Shown here: one piece after another, positions 23,540 through 35,776 of the stretch
Layout: the number at the start of each line of letters is the position of its first letter
Position numbering within the stretch: the stretch's first letter is position 1
Assembly (NCBI GenBank): GCA_900074885.1
Contig: FJUW01000002.1
Coordinates: 695,001-759,000, forward strand
DNA length: 64,000 nt
Direction: 5' to 3'
Source: Rhynchosporium graminicola
Lineage: Eukaryota; Ascomycota; Leotiomycetes; Helotiales; Ploettnerulaceae
Made by a program: the position numbers and the translations under genes
Notes under the pieces: generated by a model
What the model was told of the DNA's origin: nothing
The model's database searches: none
Seen by the model: only the letters and a program-made list of their open reading frames with translations

Positions 23540-25350
23540 TTGTCTTAGGTCTCAAGTTTACCCTCGTGGCTATTTTTATCGGCCTCATTCAAGCAGACTT
23601 CACTCCCGAGTACAGCAGCCTTCAAGTTCGTAATGCTGCTGGCGCATCCCCAGCAGAGATATCAAGGCTTCTTCGTCGATCGCTCTATGGCGCAAACATG
23701 AAGAGGGACGGTGTGCGCAAGGGTAACACATCTCTATAGAAGTTTGGATGGCGTGACCCATTTCAAAGGCTGCGGGTGAATCGGTTAAAAGTGCTGGCAG
23801 CAATTTCTTACCCATTTTCTTGGCATCTGACATTTGCTCAGAAAAGCCGGGGTTGATATTGGAGCTGACAAGAAAATTCTGACTGCCGACGCAGAAACCA
23901 CTTGTACAAAAAGTTACATGAAAGGGCTTGTCACAGCAGAGTTCACAACCGACGGCGATTTCGCCTCCAGTGAGGAGTTCCAAAACTACACGGCTAAAGA
24001 TGAAATTGCCAGCCTTTTCATAGAAGTTACGGATTATGTTGAGAATGTCATCAACGAGACCATAAAAAAACCTCGGGGGCGGTTTTGTTAAGGATGACAT
24101 GAGATTTCCTCCTGTCGATATTTCCTCCGAGCTTGATCTTTCTGACCTCCCAGAATCTCAAGTCGAGTTTCAGTTCGATAGCGTGGAGCTTTACATGGCA
24201 ATCGATATTAATTCACGGAGTGGCGTCACCTACACCATAAACATTTTCAAATCACATACGCCAATAAGCTTTTCTATTTGACATGATTTGGACCTCGCAT
24301 CATCTTTACAGTTGATCTTATCCCCTCTGTGGAGGCCGCGATCGAGATAAGCAGCGGCTTTCACATTCGACTCAATGATGGAGCTGCTGTTAAAATACCG
24401 ATATTTGGAAAGATTGTCTCTAGCATAACTTTTTGAGAATGATTCACTGTTCGTTGCTTGAATCAACTCAAAGTCAAGAAGATGTACTGATGGTAGGTGA
24501 TCAAGTAACGGCGGCGATTCCGAATTCCTCTCAGCGACTATCGTAAGTGAGGGCGCTGTTCTCACTGCTGTACTCCGTGTCGGGCTCAAGGCTTTGATTA
24601 AATTCTCCCCTCCGGACAACAAAGGATTGAATCCTTCTTCAACAGCGTCACAGCTGATGTGGCTAATATCACGTTAAGCGTCGAAACCGGCGTCTGGCTC
24701 GATATTGCGAAGTTCTAAACCAGCATGGTCCCCGCTCAGCCTCCAATCAAGAAATCTTGCAGGCTGGCTGTAATTGCAGAATACGAAATGGGACTAGTGC
24801 AAGTGCCTGAGCTATACTGGCAATTAGTCCCTTGTTCTTGGGAGCCGAGCTCAAAACTGAAATGCCAATCTACCAGACTGCATTTCAACAAGTATGCGCG
24901 AGCAGTGAAACCTCAACAGTACATAGCCAAAGAGTTGGCGAGTGCTGCCGTCACTGTCAGACCCCGGGACGACCCAGAATTGAGCATCACTACGTTGACC
25001 TACACAGCCATAGGGTGTCTCTCGAACGTGGTGAATTGTACCGCCTCGCCGCAGACGATTGTAAAGAACACTCTCCCCAAGACTTTAACTGGTGCTGAAA
25101 CGGTGCCTACGGCTAAAGGTGGATTTGTCAGCGCGATTGCTTTATTAATGCTCAAATGCTGTTTACCACGAGCGGCATCCCTTCGGCATTTACTCCGGCC
25201 CCAGCTCCGGAGCAACGGGAGGCCAAGATGAATTTGGAAATATTATCAATAAAGCTATGAGAGGAGTGAGTAACAAAATCATCATTGGCATAAGCCTTGG
25301 CATTGGTCCACCAGTTTTGATTGGTATCTTGGTGGGTCTAGTGTGAGTAA
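23540..25350 (+). pseudogene. DUF7029/DUF7223-type secreted surface protein relic
   Basis: Pieces of one protein appear in order but in changing frames. They are: a signal-like start (FTLVAIFIGLIQADFTPEYS); LTADAETTCTKSYMKGL; IEVTDYVENVINETIK; then, after a slip at a run of seven A (24063-24069), GGGFVKDDMRFPP and DLSDLPESQVEFQFDSVELY; then DLIPSVEAAIEISSGFHIRL and GAAVKIPIFGKIVSSITF; FFNSVTADVANITLSVETGV; LFLGAELKTEMPIYQTAF; NCTASPQTIVKNTL; and finally a membrane segment near 25260-25340 (NKIIIGISLGIGPPVLIGIL). This order fits large fungal cell-surface proteins with DUF7029 and DUF7223 domains, function unknown. At least four shifts and several stops make it non-functional. Confidence 0.55.
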
Positions 25351-25749
25351 TATACCTCTCGACTTCTTCAAGTTCTTCTTCCTCTTTCAGCCATACAAGA
25401 ACCTGTTCGGCATTCGTAAGAGGTTCTTGCAAGAGCACAAACGATCTGCTGCTATCATGAATGCAGAACCAACACAATAAGTCGAGCAAATTTCTGTGAT
25501 GCCTGAGCAAGATATGTCTGGTAAAAAGTCAGCCAATGTTACGGTGGCTGATTTATCACTCTAATTGAAGGTTACTTGATAGATTCTGGTACCTGTTATG
25601 ATCATGTGGATTGGTGTTTACTTTCATTTGGAAGATGTCATTTAGATTGGTGGGCGGGGAAGCTGATATCAATTATTAATTTATTGGGATGGGTCAGTAG
25701 TGCAACAATTATAATTTTCCTTTGGATTCTATGGGCGAAGACACCAGAC
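25351..25749. other. 3' flank of surface-protein relic
   Basis: Short open pieces (FFKFFFLFQPYKNLFGIRKR, after a possible 48-nt intron) may be the cytoplasmic tail of the preceding relic. Nothing else recognised. Confidence 0.25.
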
Positions 25750-26463
25750 CAAGATCCCAAATTCAGATGATGAGATATACCAGTCTTGATGATGGAACGA
25801 TGAAGTAATGTCTGAAACCCGAGGCAGTTCCCATGAGGCAATTGAAAGAGACATAAGATCTATACTTTGAGAAAGCCCGCAAAGCTTCCAGGCAATATTA
25901 ATCTGCCATTCAGACCGCAGGCGATGGAAATTGATTAGGACTACCTCTACTCTGAATATATCCCAGCGTAAAACATTCCGGGTTTCACCCATAACATCAT
26001 CTTCGTGGGCTTCCTCTGATCTTACATATTCGGTCTTGACCGGAAGCCAGTTCTTCCTTGCACTAAACCCCGTATGATGCACCAATTTCAACAGCAGGCC
26101 AACCAAAATCTTGCTTCTCAGGTACCTATCACTCCTACACAATTTGGGACTTGTCTGATAAATCCAATTCAAAATTTATACTGCTCGAGCGTTACTGAGA
26201 ACATTATCAACTGAAAGAGCTCAATGTCATTACAATTTTCGAGTTCAAGAAGTGGAAGAGCGCAGACTTCCCAAACAGAGAGGGAAGAGTATCAGATTCA
26301 CCTGAAGTCAACATACACCTTATGCTAAGCGAGGTAGAACCAGCGATGGTACGTCGTGATAACGTGGAGATCTCGCGCTTCGATTTTGAGGAATTGGTTC
26401 CAAGCGGCGAACGAGACCTCTCAACGTCAGTCCAATTCATATGTGTCTGGGCCTTTCGGGAAT
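25750..26463 (+). pseudogene. unidentified broken coding region
   Basis: Protein-like text runs through this stretch with interruptions. RTTSTLNISQRKTFRVSP to FLALNPV is followed, after a one-base shift near 26070, by DAPISTAGQPKSCFSGTYHS and YTIWDLSDKSNSKFILLERY. A TGA (about 26191) comes next, then EHYQLKELNVITIFEFKKWK and a 75-residue acidic tail to the stop near 26463. I do not recognise the family. One stop and one shift suggest decay; an unmodelled intron is the alternative. Confidence 0.3.
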
Positions 26464-27289
26464 AGGAAGTCTATATTACAGTCAGATACTCAATAAAACA
26501 CTTTAAAAAGGTCGTTTGCGCATCTCTCTCTTTGTAATGGCTATAGTATAGCAGATTCCTAGTACTTAAGAGGAGGTGGCTGAAGGGACTGACTTTTCTC
26601 GGTAGAAAATCTGAGATCATATGATTTTGTCAAGTGAAATATTGAAGAAAGCAATATCAAAACGCGTATTTTGCCGGGTACTTGTCTTTTACCCAAGGCT
26701 ATAAGATTTGGACAGTTGAGAAGCTAATTTCTCTCGAAATTCAAGTGTGAGATTCACATTTTAATCATGTGAGTACTGATTGATTGGGTCAGGCCGACAC
26801 AATTGACTTTCAAATCATAGGAGATGCTGTCATATTACAGTAATTTCCACCTCGTGTAACATTACAATGAACACTTGACGATTCCCTAATTGGGAATCGT
26901 TTTAGTGAACTTGCCTTTCTTTGAACCCTAAAATCTCCGCAATTCAGAACTCTCCAGGATTAAATGGCTGGGCCTTACTGTATCAATCGCCAATTGAGGA
27001 CAGATAATTAGGAGGTGAAGGTAATGTTGATTAAACAAGGAGCTTTAGCTCTGACTGAGTTCACCTGAGCAGCTGAGCTAGTGCTGATCGCTCCTTCTCG
27101 CAAGGGCAAATGTCAAAAGTCACTCCCGTAGCCTGAGGTACTTATAACGCTCCAGTATCTATATAAATTCCTCATTTCCATATCTTATGTCAGGAGAGCG
27201 CCTCACGTTCGTACACGTAACACATCTTGAACTCCCAGCCGAACCGAACAACAACTTCTGACCCAACCAATCAAGGCACAATCATCGTC
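26464..27289. other. promoter-side intergenic region
   Basis: 826 nt. A TATATAAA at about 27161 lies some 130 nt before the ATG of the following small gene and is a plausible core promoter. Otherwise AT-rich and featureless. Confidence 0.4.
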
Positions 27290-27659
27290 ATGTCAGACAA
27301 GCCACAGGAAAAGTCATCCTCTGGATATAGTTGGTTTTCTGGCTCAGCCTATACCCCATACACCGTCACTTCCCGCGGCACCAACAGCCAGGTAAAGACA
27401 CGATTCTCTACGCTTGCTCAACTCTACTAACACATACATAGGGCAACAACTACGACAATCGCGAGCAACCAAGTGGCTCTGCCTACCATTACAGTAACTC
27501 TAGTAGGACCCACTCTCTCAACTTACCAGAAGTTAAAAATACTGACGCCAAGCAGATGGATCATACTACTACGCCAATGGCAATGGTTCCACCTACTACA
27601 ACGACGCTCGGGGCAGCTCAACTTATACTGATCCTAACGGCAATGTCACCAAGAAATGA
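27290..27659 (+). CDS. conserved 88-residue Tyr/Ser/Gly/Asn-rich small protein
   Basis: Exons 27290-27391, 27442-27502 and 27556-27659 give 88 residues beginning MSDKPQEKSSSGYSWFSGSA and ending DPNGNVTKK. It matches a type of small fungal protein I recognise from many ascomycetes, with repeated YYY/YHYS.S/STYY..GS motifs, no cysteines, no signal peptide and no known function. Its two short introns (50 and 53 nt) sit in phase 0 and 1, and removing both is needed to see the whole motif series. Low complexity and high Tyr suggest a flexible or self-associating protein (inference). Confidence 0.8.
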
Positions 27660-29149
27660 GGTCAGGTCACGATCAGGGGCTCACCACTAGTGATCATGAG
27701 CATGTGGGTACTTTTGGAGGGATTTGGCATTTTTGCGTCTGATTTTGGACCTGGGAAGCTGGCTATGGGCAAGTGCAGAGTCTCATTAGAGATGTAATGA
27801 CTTTCCCTGACCTCTCAAATTAAAACCTTTACATCAAGTCCATTGTTCATCTGCCTTCAGTCACTGCTGCTTTCGACATTTCCTTCTTAATGAGTGACTG
27901 CATCATTCAACGAAGAGTCTGTGCAAATTTGTTGGATTGTCCACATACATGGAAAGCCTGGGCTGCAACTTTCACCTTGCGTTGCATCTATTCTTATCTT
28001 AAACATGAAAAGCAGCATTCGCATATTAACACGTGAGGCCTGCCAATCCTGACCTGGTGGAGCAAGTGCTCGCTTGAAATTCTTCATCACTGTGTAGTAT
28101 GAGTGGTTTAGTATGAGTTACACAATGAACAGTGGACACTGACGAGCATAGCAGCTGTATGTAATGAGCCAGCTCTCGATAGCAAATTCAAGAACTTGTG
28201 CATTATCTCGCATAATCCTATCCAGTAACTGTTATCTGCTAGGTAGGTAGGCACGAGCACCCGAGTGTTGGCTCGCTTGGCTTCCACGATCACCTTGAAG
28301 TCCAATGCTGAGCTTTCGTGCCATATTCTTTCTGAACCATTTAATGCGGCAATATGATCTCAGCATTCAAGACTACTTGATATCCCACATCAGATCTTGG
28401 GCCGCTATCTTCCCTACGCGACAAACTTTGATCTGCGCGAAAGATGCGCCCTGGTGATTCGGCCAATGAGGAACAAACAAAAATGCGACCTGTCGTCTTC
28501 TGCTGCAGAAGATATGTTACAAATTTACAATTGCTTCCAATTACAACACTGCGAGTCCGTTTGCTGGGTTTCTGGGACCAACCTGCTGACTTAAAATAGT
28601 GGGCATCGATTATCTTGAGCCAGTTAAGTTGCCTCATAGAGGTGACCAGGGGTGGCTATACTCTTCATGCACCATTCATGCCTTCATGTTTGCTACGCTT
28701 TGCCCAACAGTATCCTCTCTGACAGCTCTCACATGAGTCGCTTTGAGGAACCAGCTGTCTACATGATTTTCTGGCTTCTGAAATTGTCGGAGACAGAAGT
28801 TTGAAGTCTCTTGAGCAAGCGTCAGTTCTTCACTGGAAACTCTTACCAACTTGCCGTATAGGAAAAAGCCTCGGGCGTCTTCAAGTTCAATAAATCCCAC
28901 GCAAATATCACCATGCGTTCGTTCAAAAGCCCAGCGTTGCGAAGGTGTTAGACTTCCAGTCCAGATCCTGAAAGACAAAGGGCTATCAATGCTAAGGTAG
29001 ATTAGTCGAAGTCCAAGTTCGTATTGAAATCTCTGCCACGCGGCGGATCAAGGGGCGTGACGGCTGAAGCAATGACTTCCAATTTGGAGCTTTCAACGAG
29101 CTTCTGCTAACAACCCGTAGGGAAATGTGCGCTATTCTTGTGACGGTCC
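27660..29149. other. intergenic with weak coding traces
   Basis: 1.5 kb. A minus-strand open piece at 28975-28676 (DICVGFIELEDARGFFLYGK and onward, 99 residues, preceded by a TTTCAG acceptor) has coding-like composition but no start codon or family; another open piece follows at 28637-28341. I regard them as traces of a lost gene at best. Confidence 0.25.
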
Positions 29150-29790
29150 GTCTTTAGAGAGGTATCAGTCGAACAAACGAAGTTGAAATATTCTGACAGC
29201 TCATGGATACTATTACTTTAACAAGGACGGCACTGATTACCACAAGAATGACCGGGAGTAGACAGCCATTTACAGAACCCCGATCAAGAAGAATCGAAAG
29301 AATCGAGAGACCTACTACTACCCAAGCGAAACCGAATCTGGAAGCTACTGTACAGGCATCAACTGGGAGACTGGAGATGCTATTACTTGCTGGAAGAACG
29401 CCAGAAGTTTCGTGGTCAGGACTCCGGAGAGGAAGTCGAGCGATGATGGAAAGCACCAGATAGCGACGAATGGTGTGCCGATCAGAACCCCAGTGAGGAT
29501 TCCGGGAAAAGAAAGGGACATGTTGCGAGTCTCCTTCTTGACGTACAAGCCGTCGGAAGGTGAAGAAATCATGTATGAAGTGGATGACAAGGGCAGATAC
29601 ACAGGCAATGATCAGGCTCTGTTTGAAAAGCGTGCGGGACGTTCCCATCCAAGAGCGTTATGTCTTTGATGAAGCGGAAACTCGCAGAAAGCTGTTTATT
29701 TGGTCAAGCTTGCTCTCACAAGGTGTCGATTCTCTCGATGCTGCTGGTTTCCCGGAGAAGACTGAGAAGCTTGACACTTGCTGTCGTTAG
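29150..29790 (+). pseudogene. unidentified broken gene, part 1
   Basis: After a TGACAG acceptor the frame reads GYYYFNKDGTDYHKNDRE, meets TAG at 29259-29261, then continues unchanged through ETYYYPSETESGSYCTGINW and MYEVDDKGRYTGNDQALFE. A one-base shift near 29625 continues as SVRDVPIQERYVFDEAETRR to a stop at 29788. No start codon and no family recognised. The YYYFNKDGTDY element recalls the small Tyr-rich protein at 27290. An antisense frame on the minus strand covers the same bases and looks less protein-like. Confidence 0.35.
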
Positions 29791-30152
29791 ATAGTTGTCT
29801 GGGATATTAATGCTGAGAGTCCGGATTTCTGCACGCTTTTTTTAAAGTAATCTCCTCGCCTCGTAGAGTTAGGTGTAGTAATCAGGGCAGAATTTGGGAT
29901 TTGTCCTTAGATTTTCTTTTATCCTCTGCGAGCATGAAAGTTTGTCAGAGTCTGGCTTTCAACGATGGAAAGTGGCAGACTAGGGCAGCAAAGGCATACC
30001 GCGTTGCGAGAGCTCTAAAGTCACGGCACAATTCTAGATTTTCACTGGATTGTTATCACCCTGATAAGAAATCTTTATAAGGCCTTGACTTGAATCGGAT
30101 TCAAACTCACGTAATTAGTTCAGCACATCAAAGTTTTTAGATTTAGCCAAAG

Positions 30153-30175
30153 AAAAAAAAAAAAAAAAAAAAAAA
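30153..30175 (+). repeat. poly-A run (23 A)
   Basis: A mononucleotide run between the two parts of the broken gene region. No retroelement reading frame precedes it and no flanking target duplication was seen, so I do not call it a retrotransposon tail. Confidence 0.8.
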
Positions 30176-30329
30176 GATATCTGTTACAGCCCCGATTGTC
30201 TGAGTGTATTGTCTGCGAAGGAATTAGGAAGGTGCGCTGCGAAGACTTTGCAGAACAGCGGGAAGGGGCGACGAGGAACATACCCCACGGCTGAACTCCA
30301 ATACAAGTCGAAGCATCCAAAATTTAAGA

Positions 30330-31358
30330 AAAGAGACAACATCATCACATCCAAATCTATCACAGTGACAGTGACAGTAAAGTTTGGAAACAAGCTACGA
30401 CACGATCGGCAGGGGAGATCAGGGCGAGCAAGGGAAAGTCTCCGACGGCTTTCACGACATGTACCCAGACTTCGATTGGATCCGGTATCCCAATGGCAAT
30501 TTGATAGCAGTCCCAGTGAGACCACCCATCAGGCATCCATTTAATCTATAATCTACAAACGCTAATACAACACAGGGTACGAAGCACCATTACTACCTGC
30601 CAGCAGGCTTGAGTAAGGATCGATACCCTTCGCGTGCCACATGCCCATAGACCGAATTGACGAGACCACCAGAAGAAGTGATCCTGTTCACCGGCGAAGG
30701 GTCCTGGTATAGTAACAAACGTTTCCCACGAGTACACCCAGGCGCTGCTCGCGACTGGCCATTAGCAGAGCCTCTAACCAATGTTGAATTACCCAAAGAG
30801 CCCTCCTACTTCATTGGTCGCGATATGAATGTTGAAGCCGAGGCGTTTATAATCGGAGGTCATCCATGCAAGCCGCAACGACTCAGGGACCGCGATCTCC
30901 CATACATGTTGACCAGTGATGGATACATCGTGCGAAAAGCATGGTTGGATGTTCCGGAAGAAGTCTTACTTGCCAAGCTTCCATAAAAGTTTGTTCAAAC
31001 TGTAAGGTGCCGTGTGTCTATAGACTCGAGAACCCGTGTGACTTGAGCTCACATTTTATTGTTTCTCTATTCCCCACTGTTGTAACCTCAGTTCATGAGT
31101 CAAAAGGGCATAGAACGGCTCATCGAAACTCGTCTTACCGAAGACGGACAAACATTTGTATTGGTCAACGAAGAGATCGAGGCTGAAATTAATGAGGACA
31201 AGTGGTGGGCGCGGAACCAAAGTATGCTCCAACTTGAGTGCAGGGACGGGAGTGTGGTACCTTGCCGGCCCAGGAAGAGATGTGTCAAGTTGAAGAGAAC
31301 GGGAAACGAGTCATTGGTCGAGGATATCACCAAGAGATCGTGCCTGGTTAAGGTTTAG
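30330..31358 (+). pseudogene. unidentified broken gene, part 2
   Basis: Readable text: KVSDGFHDMYPDFDWIRYPN then GNLIAVP; an intron at about 30514-30575 (GTGAGA..ACACAG); GTKHHYYLPAGLSKDRYPS; a TAG at 30648-30650; then in the same frame TELTRPPEEVILFTGEGSWY to EEVLLAKLP and a TAA at 30984-30986. A last open piece (31095-31358) reads SQKGIERLIETRLTEDGQTF and ends RSCLVKV. I do not recognise the family. It may be one gene with part 1, or two genes. The internal TAG with unbroken text on both sides argues for a recently lost gene. Confidence 0.35.
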
Positions 31359-32597
31359 GAATAGGTGGCGATCGAGTCTCGCTCTCTCGGAGCTCTACAT
31401 CGATAGGCAAGTGGAATAATGCTAAATATCCTAAGTTCCGAAAGATTCCAATGTGATAGAGACAACCAGGACTTTCGGTTGCTCCCCTTGGTTCTAACGT
31501 CCGCCAGAGTCTCTTGATACTTCCAGCTGGAACTGGTACATGTCTAACTAATTATGCATGCTGTCTATTATAAGAAAACAGTAGCCAGTTTTTCGACAAA
31601 GCTCCTTTGATCTCAATCAGAAGCACCAAAGTATTTTCGTAACTTTCGCTTAGCCCTCAAATTCAATCCGTACAAGAACTTCGTGAAGTTTGTTAGCTTC
31701 TGGAATCGTTTCGTCGCTTTGATATTATCGCGTCTTGGGTGACCTTATAGAGCCACTTTCATCTGACAGCAATAAACAGTCAAGTGAACTACGGCGAGGT
31801 TTAAGATATTAGAGTTCTCGCGCAGGCGTATTTTGAGCATTCAACGCAAGATTTTGAATGTCCCTCGTTCTTGCGCATATTGCTGTCGTACCAGTTGGCT
31901 GTCAAATTTCCCTTCTTCTAGACACAGTATGACATAGAATTGAGTTGATCTGCGACTAAGAAAACACCATTGTAGCAGGAGCACAAGTAAACCCCACAAA
32001 AGTCACGAAGGTTCTACAGGGACATGAGACAAAGTGATTTTGGAAAGTCATGGATTTTTTAGGACTTTGTTTTTGTTTAAAGCATAAGTTACGAAACTAT
32101 TATAGCACCCAGATTTTTTTTCTTCGCGATATTGTTAAAACAAGGATTCCTTCCTTGCTTCACCGAACCGTGTCAGCCTCGATAAAAGTATGAATTTATT
32201 ATGGCCACATGGGCTCTAGCTAAAGATCTATATCCATATCATAGTTAGAAAGCATTCAATAGACTTTTTGGGCTGCTTTATTTGCCTACCCTATTTGACT
32301 ACCGACACCGCACACATTCTGAACACTACACCGCGATCGGCAGACTGCGAGCTACCAAAATCGCACATCCTCTTCCCAAAAGTTGGGCAGAGTAGCAAAG
32401 TGTAACTCTGCATGAAGGTGTCCCACTAATGACTGATTAATAACAGCTTACTAATTTCTCACGCGCCTTGATTTAAAAAGCGCTCAAGCTCGGTTCTCCC
32501 TCACCCACAAAACTTTCCTTCTCTTCCAAACCTCCACCACGCACAACATCAACACCCAACCTCTCCAGCACTTAACATTACCGGAAGACTGTTCGAG
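31359..32597. other. intergenic, promoter side of SDR gene
   Basis: 1.24 kb, AT-rich with several T and A runs (about 32040-32130). No coding or RNA feature recognised. Confidence 0.4.
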
Positions 32598-33733
32598 ATG
32601 TCGCAGAATATCATATGTCTGATTACTGGGGCGAACCGAGGTAAGAAAACTTTCAACCCTTTTTTTGTTCATAAAGAATTTCTGCTTGTTTACTTCGCGC
32701 TCGCTTAAGCGGCGGGGTTTAGAAGGTCTATTCAAAACTCGACGATGAACTCATTCTTGATACATACGAAAATCTAACCATCTCATTATCAATTCAGGGA
32801 TTGGTCTCGCACTAACCGCCTCCCTCCTGCTCCGCCCCAATACCACAATCCTAGCCACGATCCGCACACGATCCACATCCACCACTTCCCTGCTCTCCCT
32901 CCCCGTTGCCCAGAACAGCAAACTCGTCATCCTGCATCTAGACTTCAGCTCTCCTTCCAAGAATGCGGAGATATTCTCTAATTTCATACATAATTTGAGA
33001 GATGTACATGGTATCAGATACATCAACACCATAATCGCCAACGCCGGTACCGGAACCTCGTTCGAGTCCGCTAAGGATGCATCTCTCTCTTCATTGACTG
33101 AGAACTGGGAGACTAACACGCTCGGTCCAATATTGTTGTATCAGACTTTATACCCGCTCTTGACCGCCGAAACCGAAGACGAGGCGAGTGAGCAGGCTAG
33201 GGAGAAGGAGGAGAAGGGAGAGAGGAGAGACAGAAAATTCATCTTGATTTCCAGCTCCCTAGGCAGTATCGAAGCTATGGAAGGCGGCGTCCCCAGTCTA
33301 GCCTACGGGATAAGTAAGGCGGCGGCAAATTATTTTATTAGAAAAGTGCATTTCGAGGAGAAGAGGATTGTGGTCCTTGCTGTGCATCCTGGGTCCGTTT
33401 TCTCCCTCCTTCATCCCGTCCCTTCAAATTCGTTCCTGTTGCTAAGTCTGGCTTGGCACTTTACCTCGGAGGATTTTCACTAATATGTTTGGTGCGTGGT
33501 AGATGGGTCAAGACTGCCAATGGTCAGGCTTTTGCGGATAGCATTGGTGTGGAAAGTCCGCCTATGGGTGTGGAGGATAGTGCGAGGGGTGTGCTTGAAC
33601 AGGTGCGTTGTTCTTTAATGATATAAAGGTGAATGGAATGATGTTGATAGATCGGTGTTAGATTGATCGAGGTACGAAGGATACGACATCTGGGTCATTC
33701 TTGTCTTATGATGGGACTGTTATTCCTTGGTAA
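32598..33733 (+). CDS. short-chain dehydrogenase/reductase
   Basis: NAD(P)-dependent oxidoreductase with a Rossmann fold. Exons 32598-32640, 32798-33392, 33503-33602 and 33662-33733 give 269 residues. Visible are TGANRGIG (10-17, cofactor loop), NAG (96-98), the catalytic Ser in ISSSLGSI (165-172) and YGISK (Tyr184, Lys188). The HPGWVKT and final GSFLSYDGTVIPW blocks are typical of SDRs near norsolorinic-acid ketoreductase and the C-factor family; substrate unknown. A charged insertion (EDEASEQAREKEEKGERRDR) between strands 4 and 5 is unusual. The third intron starts with an atypical GTCCGT, but splicing there restores GWVKT in phase. Convergent with the permease gene. Confidence 0.88.
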
Positions 33734-33994
33734 TTAGCAGAGTCTGGAGGAAATGTAAACGCCGTGGCCATAAAAAAGATGGCGCATATTGAGGAATTGG
33801 AAGAGAGGACTTTGGCTCCCAAGTTCTTCCGAGTAATATCCCGTATTTCGCGTAAAGAGGAGTATGTCAAAATAAATAACGCCGAAAATCCAAAGTTTTC
33901 TTTCGCTATTCAACCTAACAAACCCTCGCCAAAATGCACTTTTAAACACACTTACACGTGCCCAAAAAGCGCCCTCTTCGTCGTCTCATCAAGC

Positions 33995-35776
33995 CTAATA
34001 CTGCATAGAATCCTCCTGCCATTCATCCTCATCATCGACCAAAGCCCTCGGACCGACATACCTCCCGCCTCTAACCCTCCACCACAGCGCCGCGCACGCC
34101 GTCACAGACCCCGCAATGACCGATGAATAGTTCATACTCGCCGCATCAAAAGGCTTCGTATACGGAAAGCAATAAATAACCATAAAAACCAGCATATACG
34201 CACACGCGATACTGTTGACCGCGTATCCGACATAATGACCCATTTGGAAGGGGCCGGGTCGTAGACTATATGGACCTGGAGGGGAAGAGTGGAGCGAGAA
34301 GCGACGCGTGAGGATGAAGGGAAGGATGGCGGCGAGGTAAGAGAGGGTTGTGAGGACGATGAAGGAGCCTACGAGAGCGTTGAATGCTGTTGAGGATCCG
34401 ACGTAGATGGTTCCAAGGATCGTGCAGAACACGCCGCAGAAGACGGTGGCGTTGAATGGGTTCTTGTGTACGCGATGGATTTTGCTGAATGTCTGTGCGA
34501 ATGGCACGGCGCCGTCGCGAGAGATGGTCCATAGACAGCGGCCGGAGGTGATGAATGTTCCGATGCAGCAGCAGAGGATGGGGATTAGGATTAGGAAGAG
34601 GCGAGCTGTTGTGCCGACGCGGCTGGAGGTGGCTTGGGCGTAGATAGATGAGAGTGGGAAGTAGGGCGCTTCGAGAACGGCTTCCATGTTGGTGATAGCG
34701 TAGAAGATCGCGATTAGATAGCAGAATGCTGTGATGAAGCCGGTGAGCATTTGGGCTGCCATCGCGAGTGGGACGTTGCGTTTGGGATTGGGGATTTCTT
34801 CGGCGAGTTGGGATACACAATCTGGAGTACCGACAGAAAACGCGCCGTTGAGCATACCGGCGCAGAAGACGAAGCCGTCGCTGGTGTAGCCGGTTTTGTT
34901 CGACCATTCGGCCCAGACAAAAGATGAAGTGGCATGCCTGAGAAGTCAGCATATAGTCAATTCACGACTCCTGCAGGAAGCGACTGCTCACCCAGTTCCG
35001 GCAGTGTAAGGTATAGTAACACAAACTATGATCGTGAGGATCACTCCTCCAAGTACGAAGATCGTAGCGACAATATTGATAATCGGTAAAGCCCGATTGG
35101 CGAAAAGCACAATCGAGCAACATGCCCAACAAATGATCAAATATGCGATGAAAACATGCCATCTCTCTGAACTGTAGTCCGGATGGTAAACTCCATACAT
35201 CGCAACGCATGTTTGGCCACTGATACTTGCCATGGTAGCTAATCAATGTCAATGAGCTTCCTTGGAATTGCTAGAGGAGTTTGTCTTGTCATACCTGTCC
35301 CACACATCCAAGCAAAGGTATTCCACCATCCAGCGAACCAACCGATTATCGGACCAGATCTAGGGCCCGGAGTGATAGAAGCCCAATGATACACACCCGC
35401 TGAGCTGGGCATAGAAGATGCCAGTTCCTAACATTTCTCATTAGCTACGAACACATCCCATCGTAGAGGGAATAATTACAGCAAGCGAAGAAGCAATCAA
35501 CCAATAAAAAACAGACACCGCGATGAACTCGTAGAGCACTCCAGGTGGTCCTCCATTATATATAGCAATAACAATCGATCCACCAAGAGCAGCCCAAGTA
35601 TTACCTGTTACCATACCAACAGAGCAGATTGCGAAGAGAGAGAAGTTCCGCTCGACTTCTTGGACGTGGCCCGTTTCGTTAATTTTTAGCAATTGGAGCT
35701 TCTGGCTTCGGTCAGGCGTCTTTGTGTCAGATTCGGAGTCCGAAGAATGTGTTGTAGATGACTCCATACTCGGCAT
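33995..35776 (-). CDS. amino-acid/choline (APC superfamily) permease
   Basis: Plasma-membrane transporter of the fungal GABA/choline/amino-acid permease group. Exons 35776-35480, 35427-35295, 35238-34992 and 34937-33995 give 539 residues with about 12 membrane segments. Family blocks seen: FSLFAICSVGMVTGNTW and the GGPPGVLYEF loop in the first helices, ELASSMPSSAGVYHWASITP right after the first intron, GWWNTFAWMCGTA, then TPDCVSQLAEEIPNPKRNVP in the middle loop, and SRDGAVPFA later. The N-terminal tail is Ser/Asp rich, as in regulated permeases. Introns are 52-56 nt. Substrate cannot be fixed from sequence. All helices seem present, so it should be functional. Confidence 0.92.

Noticed and set aside
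29154..29648. 164-codon minus-strand frame with hydrophobic segments
   Set aside because: The plus strand reads as better protein text; hydrophobicity arises from the complement of acidic codons.
30153..30175. poly-A run as tail of a LINE-type element
   Set aside because: No reverse transcriptase text upstream and no flanking duplication seen.
29259..30650. TAG read as Gln (alternative genetic code)
   Set aside because: Several clear genes (MIA40 neighbour OM14, protease, amidase) end in TAG at the expected position.
34266..34952. 228-codon frame rich in Arg, His and Pro
   Set aside because: It lies on the same bases as the permease in another frame; the permease model explains them.
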